Below, piece by piece: positions 38,221 to 48,655 of a DNA stretch of 64,000 bases. The DNA is from JAMQKA01 sp034521835. Its GTDB lineage: Bacteria > Bacteroidota > Rhodothermia > Balneolales > Balneolaceae. Every line of letters starts with the position of its first letter. The first letter of the stretch is position 1. Position numbers and translations under genes: made by a program. The stretch covers positions 124,001 to 188,000 of the forward strand of contig JAXHMA010000001.1 in NCBI GenBank assembly GCA_034521835.1, in the 5' to 3' direction. Below the pieces are notes generated by a model. It saw only the letters and a program-made list of their open reading frames with translations, made no database searches and was not told where the DNA came from.

Positions 38221-38799
38221 TTAAGCCTCCACATCCTCTTCAAGCAGCTCTTTCAGCCGAGGCTCTAGCTCCTTCTTCGTCAATGCTCCTACAGAAAAAT
38301 ACTCCAGGTTCCCCTGCTTGTTGATGATATAGGAGGTGGGAATTCCCATCGTTGGACCGTATTTCTCCATAATCGTGCCGTCGTCGATTACCATGGGATA
38401 GGTGACACTGTACTTCTCCATAAACGGCTTTACCACCGAGCGACCCTGCTCATCGATGGAGACGCCCAGCACCACCAGGCCCTGATCCCTATACTGCTCA
38501 TAAAGATCCACAAAATCGGGCGTTTCGTCGTGGCAGGGAGCACACCACGTAGCCCAGATATTCATCAGCACCACCTTGCCCTTCTGCGCGGATAGCTGGA
38601 ATGACTCGCCGCTCATCAGTTTCGCCGTAAAATCGTTGGCCTTGGCCTGCTGTCGGGCCGGATAAAGCGCCGCGGAAGTGGGATCAAGCCGCTCCAGGGG
38701 CTCGGTTGGCTTGGACTTGTTGGAATTCTCGGAGCCGCAACCAACAAGTAAAGCAATGCATAGGATACCAAAGAATACGCGAAAGATATTTTTACGCAT
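38221..38799 (-). CDS. TlpA/ResA-like thioredoxin lipoprotein
   Basis: From MRKNIFRVFFGILCIALLVG the protein has a lipoprotein signal (LLVGCG) and a thioredoxin fold with the redox motif NIWATWCAPCHDETPDFVD (WCxPC). Other conserved segments are VLGVSIDEQG, YPMVIDDG and the cis-proline loop MGIPTSYIINKQG. It is about 192 residues. TlpA-like proteins reduce periplasmic disulfides, including those of copper proteins. The gene is the last of a minus-strand series with the small proteins at 38856 and 39182, so a role in periplasmic metal handling is likely. Confidence 0.9.
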   Translation of the reverse strand: MRKNIFRVFFGILCIALLVGCGSENSNKSKPTEPLERLDPTSAALYPARQQAKANDFTAKLMSGESFQLSAQKGKVVLMNIWATWCAPCHDETPDFVDLYEQYRDQGLVVLGVSIDEQGRSVVKPFMEKYSVTYPMVIDDGTIMEKYGPTMGIPTSYIINKQGNLEYFSVGALTKKELEPRLKELLEEDVEA

Positions 38800-38855
38800 C
38801 AGAAAGTGTGTGATGCGTGATGCGTTTTTATTGTATAGATCTCGTCGAAGCATAT

Positions 38856-39137
38856 CTAATTCTGACCCTCTTCTTGCTGTTGCCGTTCCCATTCTGCCTT
38901 GTCCATGATCTGTCCCTGGGGAGTGATCACCTGGTTTGGAGCCGGCGGCTCGGTGGGAAATTTGTCAATGCCTACCTTGGGATCGCGATCCTCCGGAACA
39001 TAGTGTACATGTGATCCGTGAGACACCTCGGTGTAGGGTTTGGGATTAAAAAAGCCCAGTGAATCTGCCAGCGCAAATCCACCAGCTACAATTACAGCAC
39101 CTATGAATATATATTTGAGTTTGTTTTTGGACGTCAT
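38856..39137 (-). CDS. Small membrane-anchored protein in the copper cluster
   Basis: The 93-residue protein has one N-terminal membrane segment (KYIFIGAVIVAGGFALADSL) and a short periplasmic part with HGSHVHYVPEDRD, a His-rich stretch, and QVITPQGQIMDKAEWERQQQ. I do not recognise a named family. The histidines could bind metal. It precedes the TlpA-like gene on the same strand. Confidence 0.6.
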   Translation of the reverse strand: MTSKNKLKYIFIGAVIVAGGFALADSLGFFNPKPYTEVSHGSHVHYVPEDRDPKVGIDKFPTEPPAPNQVITPQGQIMDKAEWERQQQEEGQN

Positions 39138-39181
39138 TGTTCTAAATAAACAACAGGAAATGTTTACGGTTTATGCGTTGA

Positions 39182-39649
39182 TTAATGCTGGGAATACACC
39201 TGGCGTGATCCATCCTCTTTAAACAGGAATACTTTGTACGCTTCTGCCGGAGTTCCGGGTCGCTCCATGCCGGGCGATCCAATAGGCATACCGGGCACTG
39301 CTATACCTTTAGCATCCGGCTTTTCTTTCAGCAGGTTTTGGATATCCTCAGCGGGCACATGCCCTTCTACAACATAATCCCCCACAATAGCCGTGTGACA
39401 AGAGCCCATATCATACGGCACATCGTTTTCCATTTTTATCGCCTGCATGTTGGCAGAGGCAACCTGCTCCACGTCAAACCCGTTTTCCTCAAGATAGTCG
39501 GCCCACTTGGCGCAGCACATGCAGCCTTCGTTTTTGTACATGGTTATGGCATTCTCGGAGTTAGAATCGCCTTGGTTTGAGCAACTCATAATTCCAAAAG
39601 AGAAAAAAAGTAAGGGGATGAATGTATATTTTATTGTTCGTTTTAACAT
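39182..39649 (-). CDS. DUF411 metal-binding lipoprotein
   Basis: The 155-residue protein has a lipoprotein signal (PLLFFSFGIMSCSNQG). The mature part reads ITMYKNEGCMCCAKWADYLE, then MGSCHTAIVGDYVVEGHVPA, and ends PGMPIGSPGMERPG with the tail QVYSQH. CxCC-type motifs and the GSCHT histidine define DUF411 proteins, periplasmic copper-binding factors found in copper-resistance clusters (CopG-like). It is located between cusB and the small periplasmic genes, consistent with that role. Confidence 0.9.
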   Translation of the reverse strand: MLKRTIKYTFIPLLFFSFGIMSCSNQGDSNSENAITMYKNEGCMCCAKWADYLEENGFDVEQVASANMQAIKMENDVPYDMGSCHTAIVGDYVVEGHVPAEDIQNLLKEKPDAKGIAVPGMPIGSPGMERPGTPAEAYKVFLFKEDGSRQVYSQH

Positions 39650-39774
39650 CAGTCTGTGGGCGTTTTAGAAGATTATTTTTAAGGTGATTTAGGTATGCTT
39701 TGCAAGAAGCGTAAATCTAAACCAGTTAAAGGTATTGTTCAATGTTTCTTGTGCAATAAATATTGGAAAGGGTA

Positions 39775-41616
39775 TTACGAGTCGAATACCTCTTTTTTAA
39801 CTCCGCAGTTCGGCATTTGTTGTCCCATATAGGGATTGATGATCTCTTTTTGGGCACTCAGCCAGTTCGCCCCCTTTGAATCTCGGGCCATCTGGCAATA
39901 TTGCAGGTACAGTGTTTGCTGTGAACCAAACCGATTGACGGTTTCGGCAAGCTGATCGGAAAGTGAGGCAAATTGACTGCGGTATACAGCAATTGACTCT
40001 GCGTTACTCATCTGACTTGCGAGGTCTTTGATCTGCTGCTGCCGCTCCATCCAAAACTGCCTCCGGTCCTGTTGCTGAATCAGGCTCATATCAACGGCCT
40101 TGAGCTTTTTTTCAAAGGTACTAAGGGCTGATGAAGCATCTTTAAAGTTGTCATCCGCCAGCGAATGGCTTATCTCAAGATATGATTTAATCAGGCTGTT
40201 GAGTTGAGAGCGAAATTCACCAGAAACGTCTTCCGTGGATTCGGTTTGTGCCGATGATTGAGTCGTATGCTCGTGGCCGGTGTCCATGTTCTCGCCACTG
40301 TCGTGGTTATGTTCTCCGGGCATTCGTCCTCCATTTTGACCGGGTGCCTGGTTCATCATACTGCGCTTGTCAGCCAGTTGTGCCGCGCTGTCGATCATGA
40401 AATTACCGTGGATCACAACGTCTTCACCTTCCTGCAGCCCTTCCAGAACCACGTAAGAATCGCCCACCCGGTGGCCCAGCACCACTTCCCTAGCCTGAAA
40501 TGCAGGTTGCTCTGTATTGGGACGCTGCACATATACCAGCGAGCGTTCGCCGGTCCACAGTACGGCAGAGGCGGGGATCTGCAGTTGCGGCTGGCCGCCG
40601 TCAAGCGGAGAAGAGACCACGCCCTTGGCCAGCATATTCGGTTTTAGCTTTCCGTCGGGATTGGAGGCCTCCGTGCGGACGGTGGCGGTACGGCGTTGAT
40701 TACTCCAGAATCGGGTCTATGTAAGTGACTTTCGCCTTGAAGGTCTCCCCGGGATAGGCCGCTACCGTGAACTCAACCTGGTTGCCGCGCGAAACTCCAG
40801 CCAAATCATTTTCATAGGCTTCGAACTCGATCCACACCGTCGAGAGGTTGGCAATCTCAAAAATAGGTTTTCCGAAATGAATGTGATCGCCCACCGCCAC
40901 GTGCCGTTTGGTAACGTAACCAGTGTGGTGCGAATAAATATCGAAATTTTCCTGCGCCTCACCACGCTCCAGGATCTGGTCAACGACGTCAGGACTGATC
41001 TCCCAGTTCACGAACTTTTTTCGCGTGGCCTGGTAGAGCGCAGGATTAGAATCGCGCGATTTATACGCCTCCAGCAGCTCTTTCTGGGCAGCCACCAACT
41101 CAGGCGAATAGACCGAAGCAATCGGGTCACCTTTTTCTACATAAGCACCGGTGAAATCGAGATAAAGTTTTTCAATGCGGCCCGGAAAGTGCGCGGGAAT
41201 GATGGAGAGTTTCCGTTCGTCGATCATCACCTTGCCGGGCATCCGTGATTTTTTGATGGCGGTGGATCGCGTAACTTCTGCGGTCTGTACCTGCGCCAGC
41301 TTCATGGCGGTCTGGGTCATGGTTGTGGTGTAGGGATCATCGCCGGATGCTTGAGCGTTGCCGTTATCGGCGGGAATCAGCTCCATGCCGCAGATCGGGC
41401 AGTTGCCCGGTTCGTTCTGGCGGACGCGGGGTGCATGCTGCAGGTATAAACGATGTTGCCCTGCTCGTCGGTATGGGCTTCTTCCACATGCTGCGCCATA
41501 TCCGTCGTTTCGGATTGCCCGGAAGAGCCGCCGAACAACAGCCATCCAAGGATGATGCCGAGGATGAGGATGCCGCTTATTGCAGCGATTTTTTTAACGA
41601 TTGGTGATCTGTTCAT
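39775..41616 (-). CDS. cusB: CusB-like efflux adaptor with metal-binding and DUF3347 domains (frameshifts)
   Basis: The periplasmic adaptor links CusA to the outer-membrane CusC. The N-terminus MNRSPIVKKIAAISGILILG is a membrane anchor, followed by a heavy-metal-binding domain YTCSMHP...CPICGMELIP. A frameshift near 41450 lies between these two halves. The adaptor core follows (SRMPGKVMIDERKLSIIPAH, FPGRIEKLYLDFTGAYVEKG, SVYSPELVAAQKELLEAYKS). A second frameshift near 40690 precedes VSSPLDGGQPQLQIPASAVL. The C-terminal about 150 residues are a DUF3347 domain ending IINPYMGQQMPNCGVKKEV, a fusion common in Bacteroidetes. A His-rich linker (EHNHDSGENMDTGHEHTT) lies between. Confidence 0.92.
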
Positions 41617-41637
41617 GGTTGTTCATTTTGATTAAAA

Positions 41638-42920
41638 TTATTGATCGTTGGGACGTAGCATGCTACGTCCGTACATGTTGTAATCTCCGGTCAGCATCTC
41701 TATGCGGGCCACTGCTTTATTCTGGCTGCCGAGAGCTTCTTCGCGTGCTCGCTGGTATTCCAGCAGGCGTCGCTAGGCGCAGGATCTCCTCGAAGTCGGT
41801 ATCGGCACTGGCGTATTCCTCGGTCAGGATGTTGATCGCCTGCCGTGTACGTTTAATCTGTTTTTCTTCATATAGATTCAGTTTCCGGTTGGCATTGTGA
41901 TAATTTCGCAGCGCTTTGTCGAACTCAGTAACAAGTTCGTTTTGTTTGGCTACCTGTTGCTGAACCACAGCGTCTTTATTCAGTTCGGACTGCCGTTTTT
42001 GAGCCCGGTATTTTTCCCGGAAAAGCGGAATCTGGATGGAAGCCCTCGCCATAAAGGCATCCTTGCCGTTATCCGTCATAGTCATATCACGCTGGTCAGT
42101 AAGAATGTAGTCGAAGCCCACACCAAATTTTGGGAGCCCCTCCAGCCGGGCGGCGCGAATCGACTGCTCGGCGGCCTGCTCGCGGAATGCCAACTGGTTC
42201 AGCGCCGGATGCCGGTTCATCATCTGTTGCCGGAGCTCGAGTTCGCCGAACGGCAGATCAAGTGGAGAAAGAGCAAATTGCTGGGGGGAATCGAAGTTAT
42301 CGGTATTAAGCAGTTCGCTGAATTCCTGCTGGAGTACATTGCAATCTTCCAACAGATTGCTGCGAGTGATGCGCAGATCCTCCAGCTCAATTTGGACCCG
42401 CAGCACATCCGGCTGACTCCCCTGGGCGGTTTCCACCTTTTGCAGCGCCAGGGTTTCCAGCGATTCCAGGATCCTGATGTTCTCTTCCAGGATGGCGATC
42501 CGCTCGCTTATCACATAGAGTTCATACCACGTCGATTTAACTTGGTAGAATAACTGGTTACGCAGCGCCTGGAATGGAAAACTGCGCCTTCGCCTCATTG
42601 ATTTTGATATGCTCCCTTGCGTCCAGCGTGCCAAACCAGGGAAACATCTGGCTGAGCGAAAACCGCGCGGTCTGCGGGCCCACCCGCGTCTCAATCGGGC
42701 TGATGAAATAACCAAACGCCAGCTCAGGATCGGGTAGTGCATTTACCTGCGGAACCTGCTCAAGGGCCGCCAGGTAATGGTTGAAGGAGGCTTTCAGGGC
42801 CGGGTTGTTCTGGGCAGCGGTTTGGAGGTGTGCTTCGAGCTGGGGATTAAGGACGCTTGCAGTGTCCTGTGCCTTTACTTGTACGAACGCTGCCAGTATA
42901 AATATAAGCAGCAGGGTCAT
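41638..42920 (-). CDS. cusC: CusC-like outer-membrane efflux protein (frameshifts)
   Basis: The TolC-family channel starts with a signal peptide (MTLLLIFILAAFVQVKAQDT) and ANNPAL-like sequence (LQTAAQNNPALKASFNHYLA). The frame changes near 42570, then long coiled-coil helices follow (YQVKSTWYELYVISERIAIL, QVAKQNELVTEFDKALRNYH). A further change near 41778 leads to LLEYQRAREEALGSQNKAVA and ending GRSMLRPNDQ at 41638. It lies 21 bp before cusB. The start codon falls inside the left arm of a 32-bp inverted repeat, so the original start may have been altered. Confidence 0.9.
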
Positions 42921-43283
42921 CCCCTTTAATCCCCCTTCGAAGGGTGACTCTAAAGCTTGATTGTAGTTTTTTGCCTTGCATATCCATTCTTAACCAATGT
43001 TGATATCTCGGTGCCGTCGCTCTGCGGCGGTACCCGGCTTGACGCTCCGCGTCCACTCTGATTGGATGTTCGTGACGCTTTTTGAGTTTCTTGGCCTGTT
43101 TGCCAACCTTTTGTTCTCGTCATCTTGTTCCGCCGCTCCACTGTAAAATGCCTGCCCCTGGAAACCCTGCTTCCTGTAAAGTAGATCCTCTGCCTGAGAT
43201 ACAGGTCCTTTTAAAAGAATGGAATGCTCAATCTCATAATGAGCACCCATGTCCCCTTTCGAAGGGGGATTAAGGGGGATGAC
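42916..43283. repeat. Flanking 32-bp inverted repeats (MITE-like element)
   Basis: The left arm (42916-42947) and right arm (43251-43283) are inverted copies. Read on one strand both give GTC, CCCTTCGAAGGGGGATTAA, GGGGATGAC, with only two or three differences. They enclose about 300 bp with no convincing gene and sit between cusA and cusC. Size and structure suggest a small non-autonomous element. No target duplication could be assigned by eye. Confidence 0.6.
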
Positions 43284-43317
43284 AGAACTACTCTTATCAA
43301 GCAGCCAGAGGCTGGGA

Positions 43318-43332
43318 GGGAGTTGTACTCCC
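43318..43332. promoter_or_regulatory. GGGAGT-TGT-ACTCCC palindrome
   Basis: A perfect 6-bp dyad around TGT, in the spacer between cusA and cusC. The same core occurs at 37669-37681 after copA. It could be a regulator binding site or part of a dispersed repeat. Confidence 0.35.
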
Positions 43333-43397
43333 GACCGTAGGGGCTTTTTCAAATTATTATCGATTCTTTCGATATCCATTGTTTTCAACATCTAGAA

Positions 43398-46300
43398 TTA
43401 AACTTGTTCCGGTTGCGAGTGCTTCAGTTGCCACTCCTTGTAAATCGCATACAGCACCGGCACCACGAACAGCGTCACTACCTGTAGCAGCATGCCGCCC
43501 ACGCTCGGGATCGCCATCGGCACCATGATGTCTGAGCCGCGTCCGGTGGAAGTCAGTACCGGGATCAGCGCCAGGATGGTAGTGGCGGTCGTCATAAGCG
43601 TGGGACGAATACGCCGCTGTCCGGCCCGGATGACGGTGGCGCGAATCTGCTTGCAGGTCGTCGGCCGGTTTCGTTCGAACAGCTGATCGAGATAGGTGGC
43701 CATCACCACGCCGCCGTCAGCAGCGATCCCGAACAGGGCGATGAAGCCCACCCACACGGCGATGCTCAGGTTCACCGTACCGATCTGGAACAGGCTGCGC
43801 ATCGACTGCCCAAACATGTGGAAGTCCATGAACCAGGGCTGACCGTAGAGCCAGATCAGGATGAAACCGCCGGCCCATGCCACAAAGATGCTGCTGAAGA
43901 TCATGCCCGTGGTGGGCACCGACTTGAACTGGAAATACATAATCAGGAAGATCAGCAGCAGGGCGATCGGCAGGATGATTGACAACCGTTTCTCAGCGCG
44001 CACCTGGTTTTTGTAGCTGCCGGCAAACTCATAGCTGATACCAGAAGGCACCGTCAAATTCCCCTGTTCGATCTGATCCTGCAGGTACGCCTGCGCATTT
44101 TCAACCACCTCCACCTCGGCAAAGCCGTCCATGCGGTCAAAAATACGCATAGCCGATCAGGAAGGTGTCTTCACTTTTGATCGCCTGAGGTCCCTGCCGG
44201 TAGGTGAATCTGGGCGAGTCTGTCCCAGCGGAATCTGCTGATTCTGCCGGAAGTGGGCACCAGCATGTTTTCGAGATCTCGACGGGATCGTCCCGGCGCT
44301 CGCGGGCATAGCGCACGCGCACCGCATAACGCTCGCGGCCCTCCACCGTCTTGGTAAGCCCGATGCCGCCCAGCGCCACCTCGATATACTGCTGCACTTT
44401 CTGCATGGAAAGACCGTAACGGGCGATCTCTTCGCGATCTACCTCTATTTCCAGGTAGGGTTTGCCGACAATGCGGTCGGCGAAGACCGAGGCTGGCTTT
44501 ACGCCGCTCGACCTGCTTGCATCTGCTCTTCCAGTTGCGATGCCGAAATCTTCTATAGCCTGCAGGTCTTGGCCCTTCACCTTGATCCCCATTGGGGCGC
44601 GCATGCCCGACTGCAGCATGATCTGGCGCGTCTCGATCGGCTGCAGCTTGGGTGCGGAGGTGAGTCCCGGAATATTGGTGGCGCTGACGATCTCCTCCCA
44701 GATGTCATCCGGGCTCTCGATCTGGTCGCGCCACTGCCGGTAGTATTTGCCGCCGGAATCGGGGATGAGGTTGCCCTGCTCGTTACGGACAAACTCGCCA
44801 TTATCATCCACGCGGTATCGAATACGCCGCCCGTGTTCGTCGGTTTTAAATTCCGATTTATAGGTGATCACGTTCTCAAACATGGACGTAGGCGCAGGGT
44901 CTAGTGCCGACTCCGTACGCCCCATCTTGCCAACGACCATTTCTACTTCGGGGATAGAGGAGACACGCGCATGTCGATCAATCTGCATGTACTCCTTGGC
45001 CTGCTCCACGCCCACGTGCGGCATCGTGGTGGGCATCAGCAGGAAGGAGCCTTCATCGAGTGGCGGCATAAACTCTTCACCAAGTCCCGGGAAGGCCTGG
45101 TCGGCCGCGCTCCACACCTGCGTGGACTGGATATTGAGTCCAACTGCATTAAAGCCCCGACCTACGAACTCGAAGACCGAAGAAAATCCAAGCCAGATTA
45201 CCATGCTCAGTACGACAAGGGCTGTGGGGATTGACAGGAACAGCACTTTGTGGCGGAGGAACCAGCCGAGCATATCCGCATAATAGCTTGATCGATCAGG
45301 TCAGAAGCTGCCGAGGATCAGGAAGAGGAGCAGTCCCACGAACGAACGTAGTTCCACAAGCAAAGCTCACGCGAGGGCCCAAGCGGCAGCCAGGTAGCGG
45401 GCCGAAGCCAGGTAACCCGAGCACGATCACTACGACCATACCCGTAAATAGTTGGCCGATCTCTCGGTATCGGTTGGCAGGATGATCCAGGAATTAATGG
45501 CAGCCACCGTTCAATCAGGCCGAATGCCAATAAGCGCTGGTGGCCGCCCCAAGGCATAGGCGCGGTGAACAGCACGACGATTCCGCCGATAATAAGCGCC
45601 CCGTTCCAGAACAGTTTGATCAATTTGTCTGCGTGATTTTGATGGAGAAGAACCAGTGCGCGAAGGGCGGTATCAGCGTGATGGCGATGATGATGGAAGC
45701 GATCAGCGCAAATGTTTTGGTGTAGGCTAGCGGGCGGAACAGCTTGCCCTCTGCGGCGGTGAGCGCGAAGACCGGCAGGAAGCTGACGATGGTGGTGGCG
45801 ATCGCCGTCGAGCGCGGCGCGAGGCGACTTCGCTGGTGGCCCGGAAAATGATTTCAAGCAGGGACCCGCCTTGTCGGTCTCGTCCGACTCCTCGATGTGC
45901 CGGAGCATGTTCTCCGATAAGATCACGCCCACATCCACAATGGTCCCGATGGCGATGGCGATGCCGGAGAGCGCCACGATGTTGGCATCGACGTTGCCCA
46001 GCTTCATGGCGATGAAGGTCATCAGCACGGCCAGCGGCAAGCATGGCCGGAGATCAGCACCGAGCTGCGCAGGTTGAGCACCATCACTATCGACCACGAT
46101 GATCGTGATCAGGATCTCGAGGTTCAGGGCCTCTTCCAGCGTGCCCAGTGTCTCCTGGATCAGCTCGCCGCGGTCGTAAAACGGCACGATAGTGACTTTT
46201 GATTCGGTGCCGTCTTCCAGCGTCTTGGTCGGCAGCCCGGGAGAGATCTCCTCGATCTTGGCCTTAACGTTCTCGATCACCTGCATCGGGTTTTCGCCGT

Positions 46301-47232
46301 AGCGGGCCACGACCACCCCGCCGACCGTCTCGGCTCCACCCTTGTCGAGCGCACCTCGGCGCAGGGCCGGGACCGGTGCTCACCATGCGCCACGTCCTGG
46401 AATACGCGAGCCGGGACGTTGTCGGATGCGTGGCCACTACCGCCTGCTCAATATCTTCCAGGTTTTTGATGTATCCGAGTCCCCGCACGAAGTACTCCAC
46501 GTTGTTGAGCTCCATCGTTCGGGCACCCACTTCGGCGTTGCTGTTTTTGACAGCCTGGAAGATGTCGTTCATCGAGACCCCGTGAACCTGCATCGCCTCG
46601 GGATCCACATCCACCTGGTACTCTTTCACATGTCCGCCGATCGGCGCCACTTCCGCCACGCCGCCGGCCGAGGAGAGGCCGTATCCCACGTAAAAATCCT
46701 GGATCGAGCGCAGCTCCTGCAGGTTCCATCCGCCGGTGGGGTTGCCTTCCGAATCGCGCCCTTCCAGGGTGTACCAGAAAATTTGTCCCAGGGCGGTGGC
46801 ATCCGGACCAAGGGAGGGCTGCACGCCTTGCGGGAGCGTTCCGGAGGGCAGGGAGTTGAGTTTTTCCAGAATGCGCGACCGGCTCCAGTAGAAATCGACA
46901 TCCTCCTCAAAAATCACGTAGATGCTGGACATGCCGATGATGGAGCTGCTTCGCACCGATTCTACGCCGGGCACGTTCAGCAACTGGGTGGTAAGGGGAT
47001 AGGTGATCTGATCTTCCACATCCTGCGGGGAACGACCCGGCCAGCGGGTATAGACGATCTGCTGGTTTTCGCCGAGGTTGGGAATCGCATCCACGGCCAC
47101 GGGATCGCGCGGCAAGGACTGGATATCCCACGAAAACGGGGCCACGGCCAGACCCCAGGCTGTGAAGCCGAGCAGCAGGAGCACGGCTATGAGCTTATTT
47201 TCCAGGAAGAAACGGATGATTTTGTCGAGCAT
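43398..47232 (-). CDS. cusA: CusA-like heavy-metal RND efflux pump (multiple frameshifts)
   Basis: The inner-membrane pump of the Cu/Ag efflux complex. It begins MLDKIIRFFLENKLIAVLLL. Recognisable are PNLGENQQIVYTRWPGRSPQ, QDVEDQITYPLTTQLLNVPG, GMSSIYVIFEEDVDFYWSRS, SGIAIAIGTIVDVGVILSEN, EFMPPLDEGSFLLMPTTMPH (methionine-rich site region), MRAPMGIKVKG and ALFGIAADGGVVMATYL. At least six indels (about 46400, 46080, 45860, 45530, 44500, 44230) break it. Residues in the proton relay and the methionine cluster fit CusA rather than CzcA. Length is near 1270 residues. The operon order is cusA-cusC-cusB. Confidence 0.92.
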
Positions 47233-47454
47233 TGAATTAGTCGTGAGTCGTGAGTCTTGAGAACGCAATACGCAGTACGGAATACGAAATTACGGTCAGT
47301 ATTGCTTGCTGCATACTGCGTATGGGAGGCTTTTATTGAGTAGAAGCCTATCTAATAAGAGTGGAAGACTAATTCAGAAAGGTGCTGTTCTTCAGAAAGA
47401 TGGGAGGGGAGGCGTTGTCGGCTTCGTGCTCAAGCAGCTGTATATCGGTAACAA

Positions 47455-47814
47455 CTACTTTGGGTTGGGGGCGGCTGGATCGAGCTTAATGGCAATAACT
47501 GACAGATCGGCTTTGACCCGGTTGAAGGTGTTGGCCGAACGCGTCTTGATAACAGACTGGCTGGCACAACAATCACAGGTTATCCCGGTAGCACAATCAG
47601 CTTCTGCATTCCGGGTGGCCTCGTTCTGCTGTTCGGAATGGTGGTGCATCATATCACTGCTGTGGCCCGCCGAACCGGATGCAGAAGCTTCCATCTCCAT
47701 ATCACAGTGCCCGCCCCATGCATATACGCTGGTGGGCGAACTGACTCCGCCTAGGACCAACAAGGCCATCAGGGTGGCGATCAGGCGATATGTAGGTGAA
47801 ATATTTTGCATCAA
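47455..47814 (-). CDS. Exported His/Met/Cys-rich small protein
   Basis: The 119-residue protein has a signal peptide (YRLIATLMALLVLGGVSSPT). The mature part is rich in metal ligands: GGHCDMEMEAS, HSSDMMHHHSEQQNE and ADCATGITCDCCASQSVIKT. It sits upstream of cusA in the same direction. It resembles small periplasmic proteins seen near copper efflux genes, some labelled DUF2946-like, but I cannot assign a family firmly. Metal binding is an inference from composition. Confidence 0.75.
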   Translation of the reverse strand: MMQNISPTYRLIATLMALLVLGGVSSPTSVYAWGGHCDMEMEASASGSAGHSSDMMHHHSEQQNEATRNAEADCATGITCDCCASQSVIKTRSANTFNRVKADLSVIAIKLDPAAPNPK

Positions 47815-48105
47815 TATGGGTAACTATTCCAAAAATATTGAACTGAAGATATCAAAAAATAGTATGAGAATTCAATGCATACTTTTGATAGTAAAAATTC
47901 TACACATCAAAATTGAAATTTTGTTAAAAAGACCTCTTAAAATTGTTTGGGAGAACAACATATTGTCATGCTTGTTACAGATTAGCAGTTGAATCTACAT
48001 AAAGAACACAAATTCAAGACTGATATTAAATAAGGAACTGGTGGAACAGTGTATATGTTCTGTCATGTAATAACAAGTATGCTTAAATTAAAAACAGAGG
48101 AGATT

Positions 48106-48492
48106 ATGAGTTATCACATTTCAAAAACTGTGGATATGTCATTTGATGAAGCGATTGAACACGTGACCGAAAAACTAAAAGAAGAGGGCTTTGGCGTACT
48201 AACCGAGATTGATGTAAAAGAAACCCTGAAGAAAAAGCTGGATGTGGATTTCAAGAAGTACAAAATTCTCGGTGCCTGTAATCCCAAATTGGCGCACAAA
48301 GCGTTACAGTTTGAGGATAAAATCGGCACGATGCTTCCCTGCAACGTCATCGTGGAAGAACATGAAGATGGCACGGTAGAGGTTTCTGCCGTAGATCCGG
48401 TTGCCTCCATGCAGGCTGTTGACAATATCAAGCTGGCTGATGTAGCCTCACAGGTCAGGGAGATGATGGAGCATGTGATAAAAGGGCTCTAG
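48106..48492 (+). CDS. DUF302 domain protein
   Basis: ATG 48106 is preceded by GAGGAG and gives MSYHISKTVDMSFDEAIEHV. The protein is about 128 residues. Typical DUF302 segments are LKEEGFGVLTEIDVKETLKK, FKKYKILGACNPKLAHKALQ and IGTMLPCNVIVEEHEDGTVE. DUF302 is a small alpha/beta fold found near metal and redox genes, function not established. The CN in GACNP and the PCN are conserved features. It lies upstream of the permease gene on the same strand. Confidence 0.9.
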   Translation: MSYHISKTVDMSFDEAIEHVTEKLKEEGFGVLTEIDVKETLKKKLDVDFKKYKILGACNPKLAHKALQFEDKIGTMLPCNVIVEEHEDGTVEVSAVDPVASMQAVDNIKLADVASQVREMMEHVIKGL

Positions 48493-48655
48493 GGCGATAG
48501 AAGCATCCCGAAAACGGTTGCTGAACATAAGTAATTTGTACAGAGAATTTTCTCATAAAAATTTTACACAATACCGTTGGAACTCTGTTAAACGATGAAG
48601 CGCCGGTTTGCCTTGTCAGAATGAGATAACCAGGGCGAATTAAAAAAGAAAATAT

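Noticed and set aside
42990..43391. Possible 133-aa gene between cusA and cusC
   Set aside because: It spans the MITE-like repeat arm, and its composition is not protein-like.
47306..47992. 228-codon plus-strand frame
   Set aside because: Antisense to the signal-peptide-bearing His/Met/Cys-rich protein and continues through AT-rich non-coding sequence.
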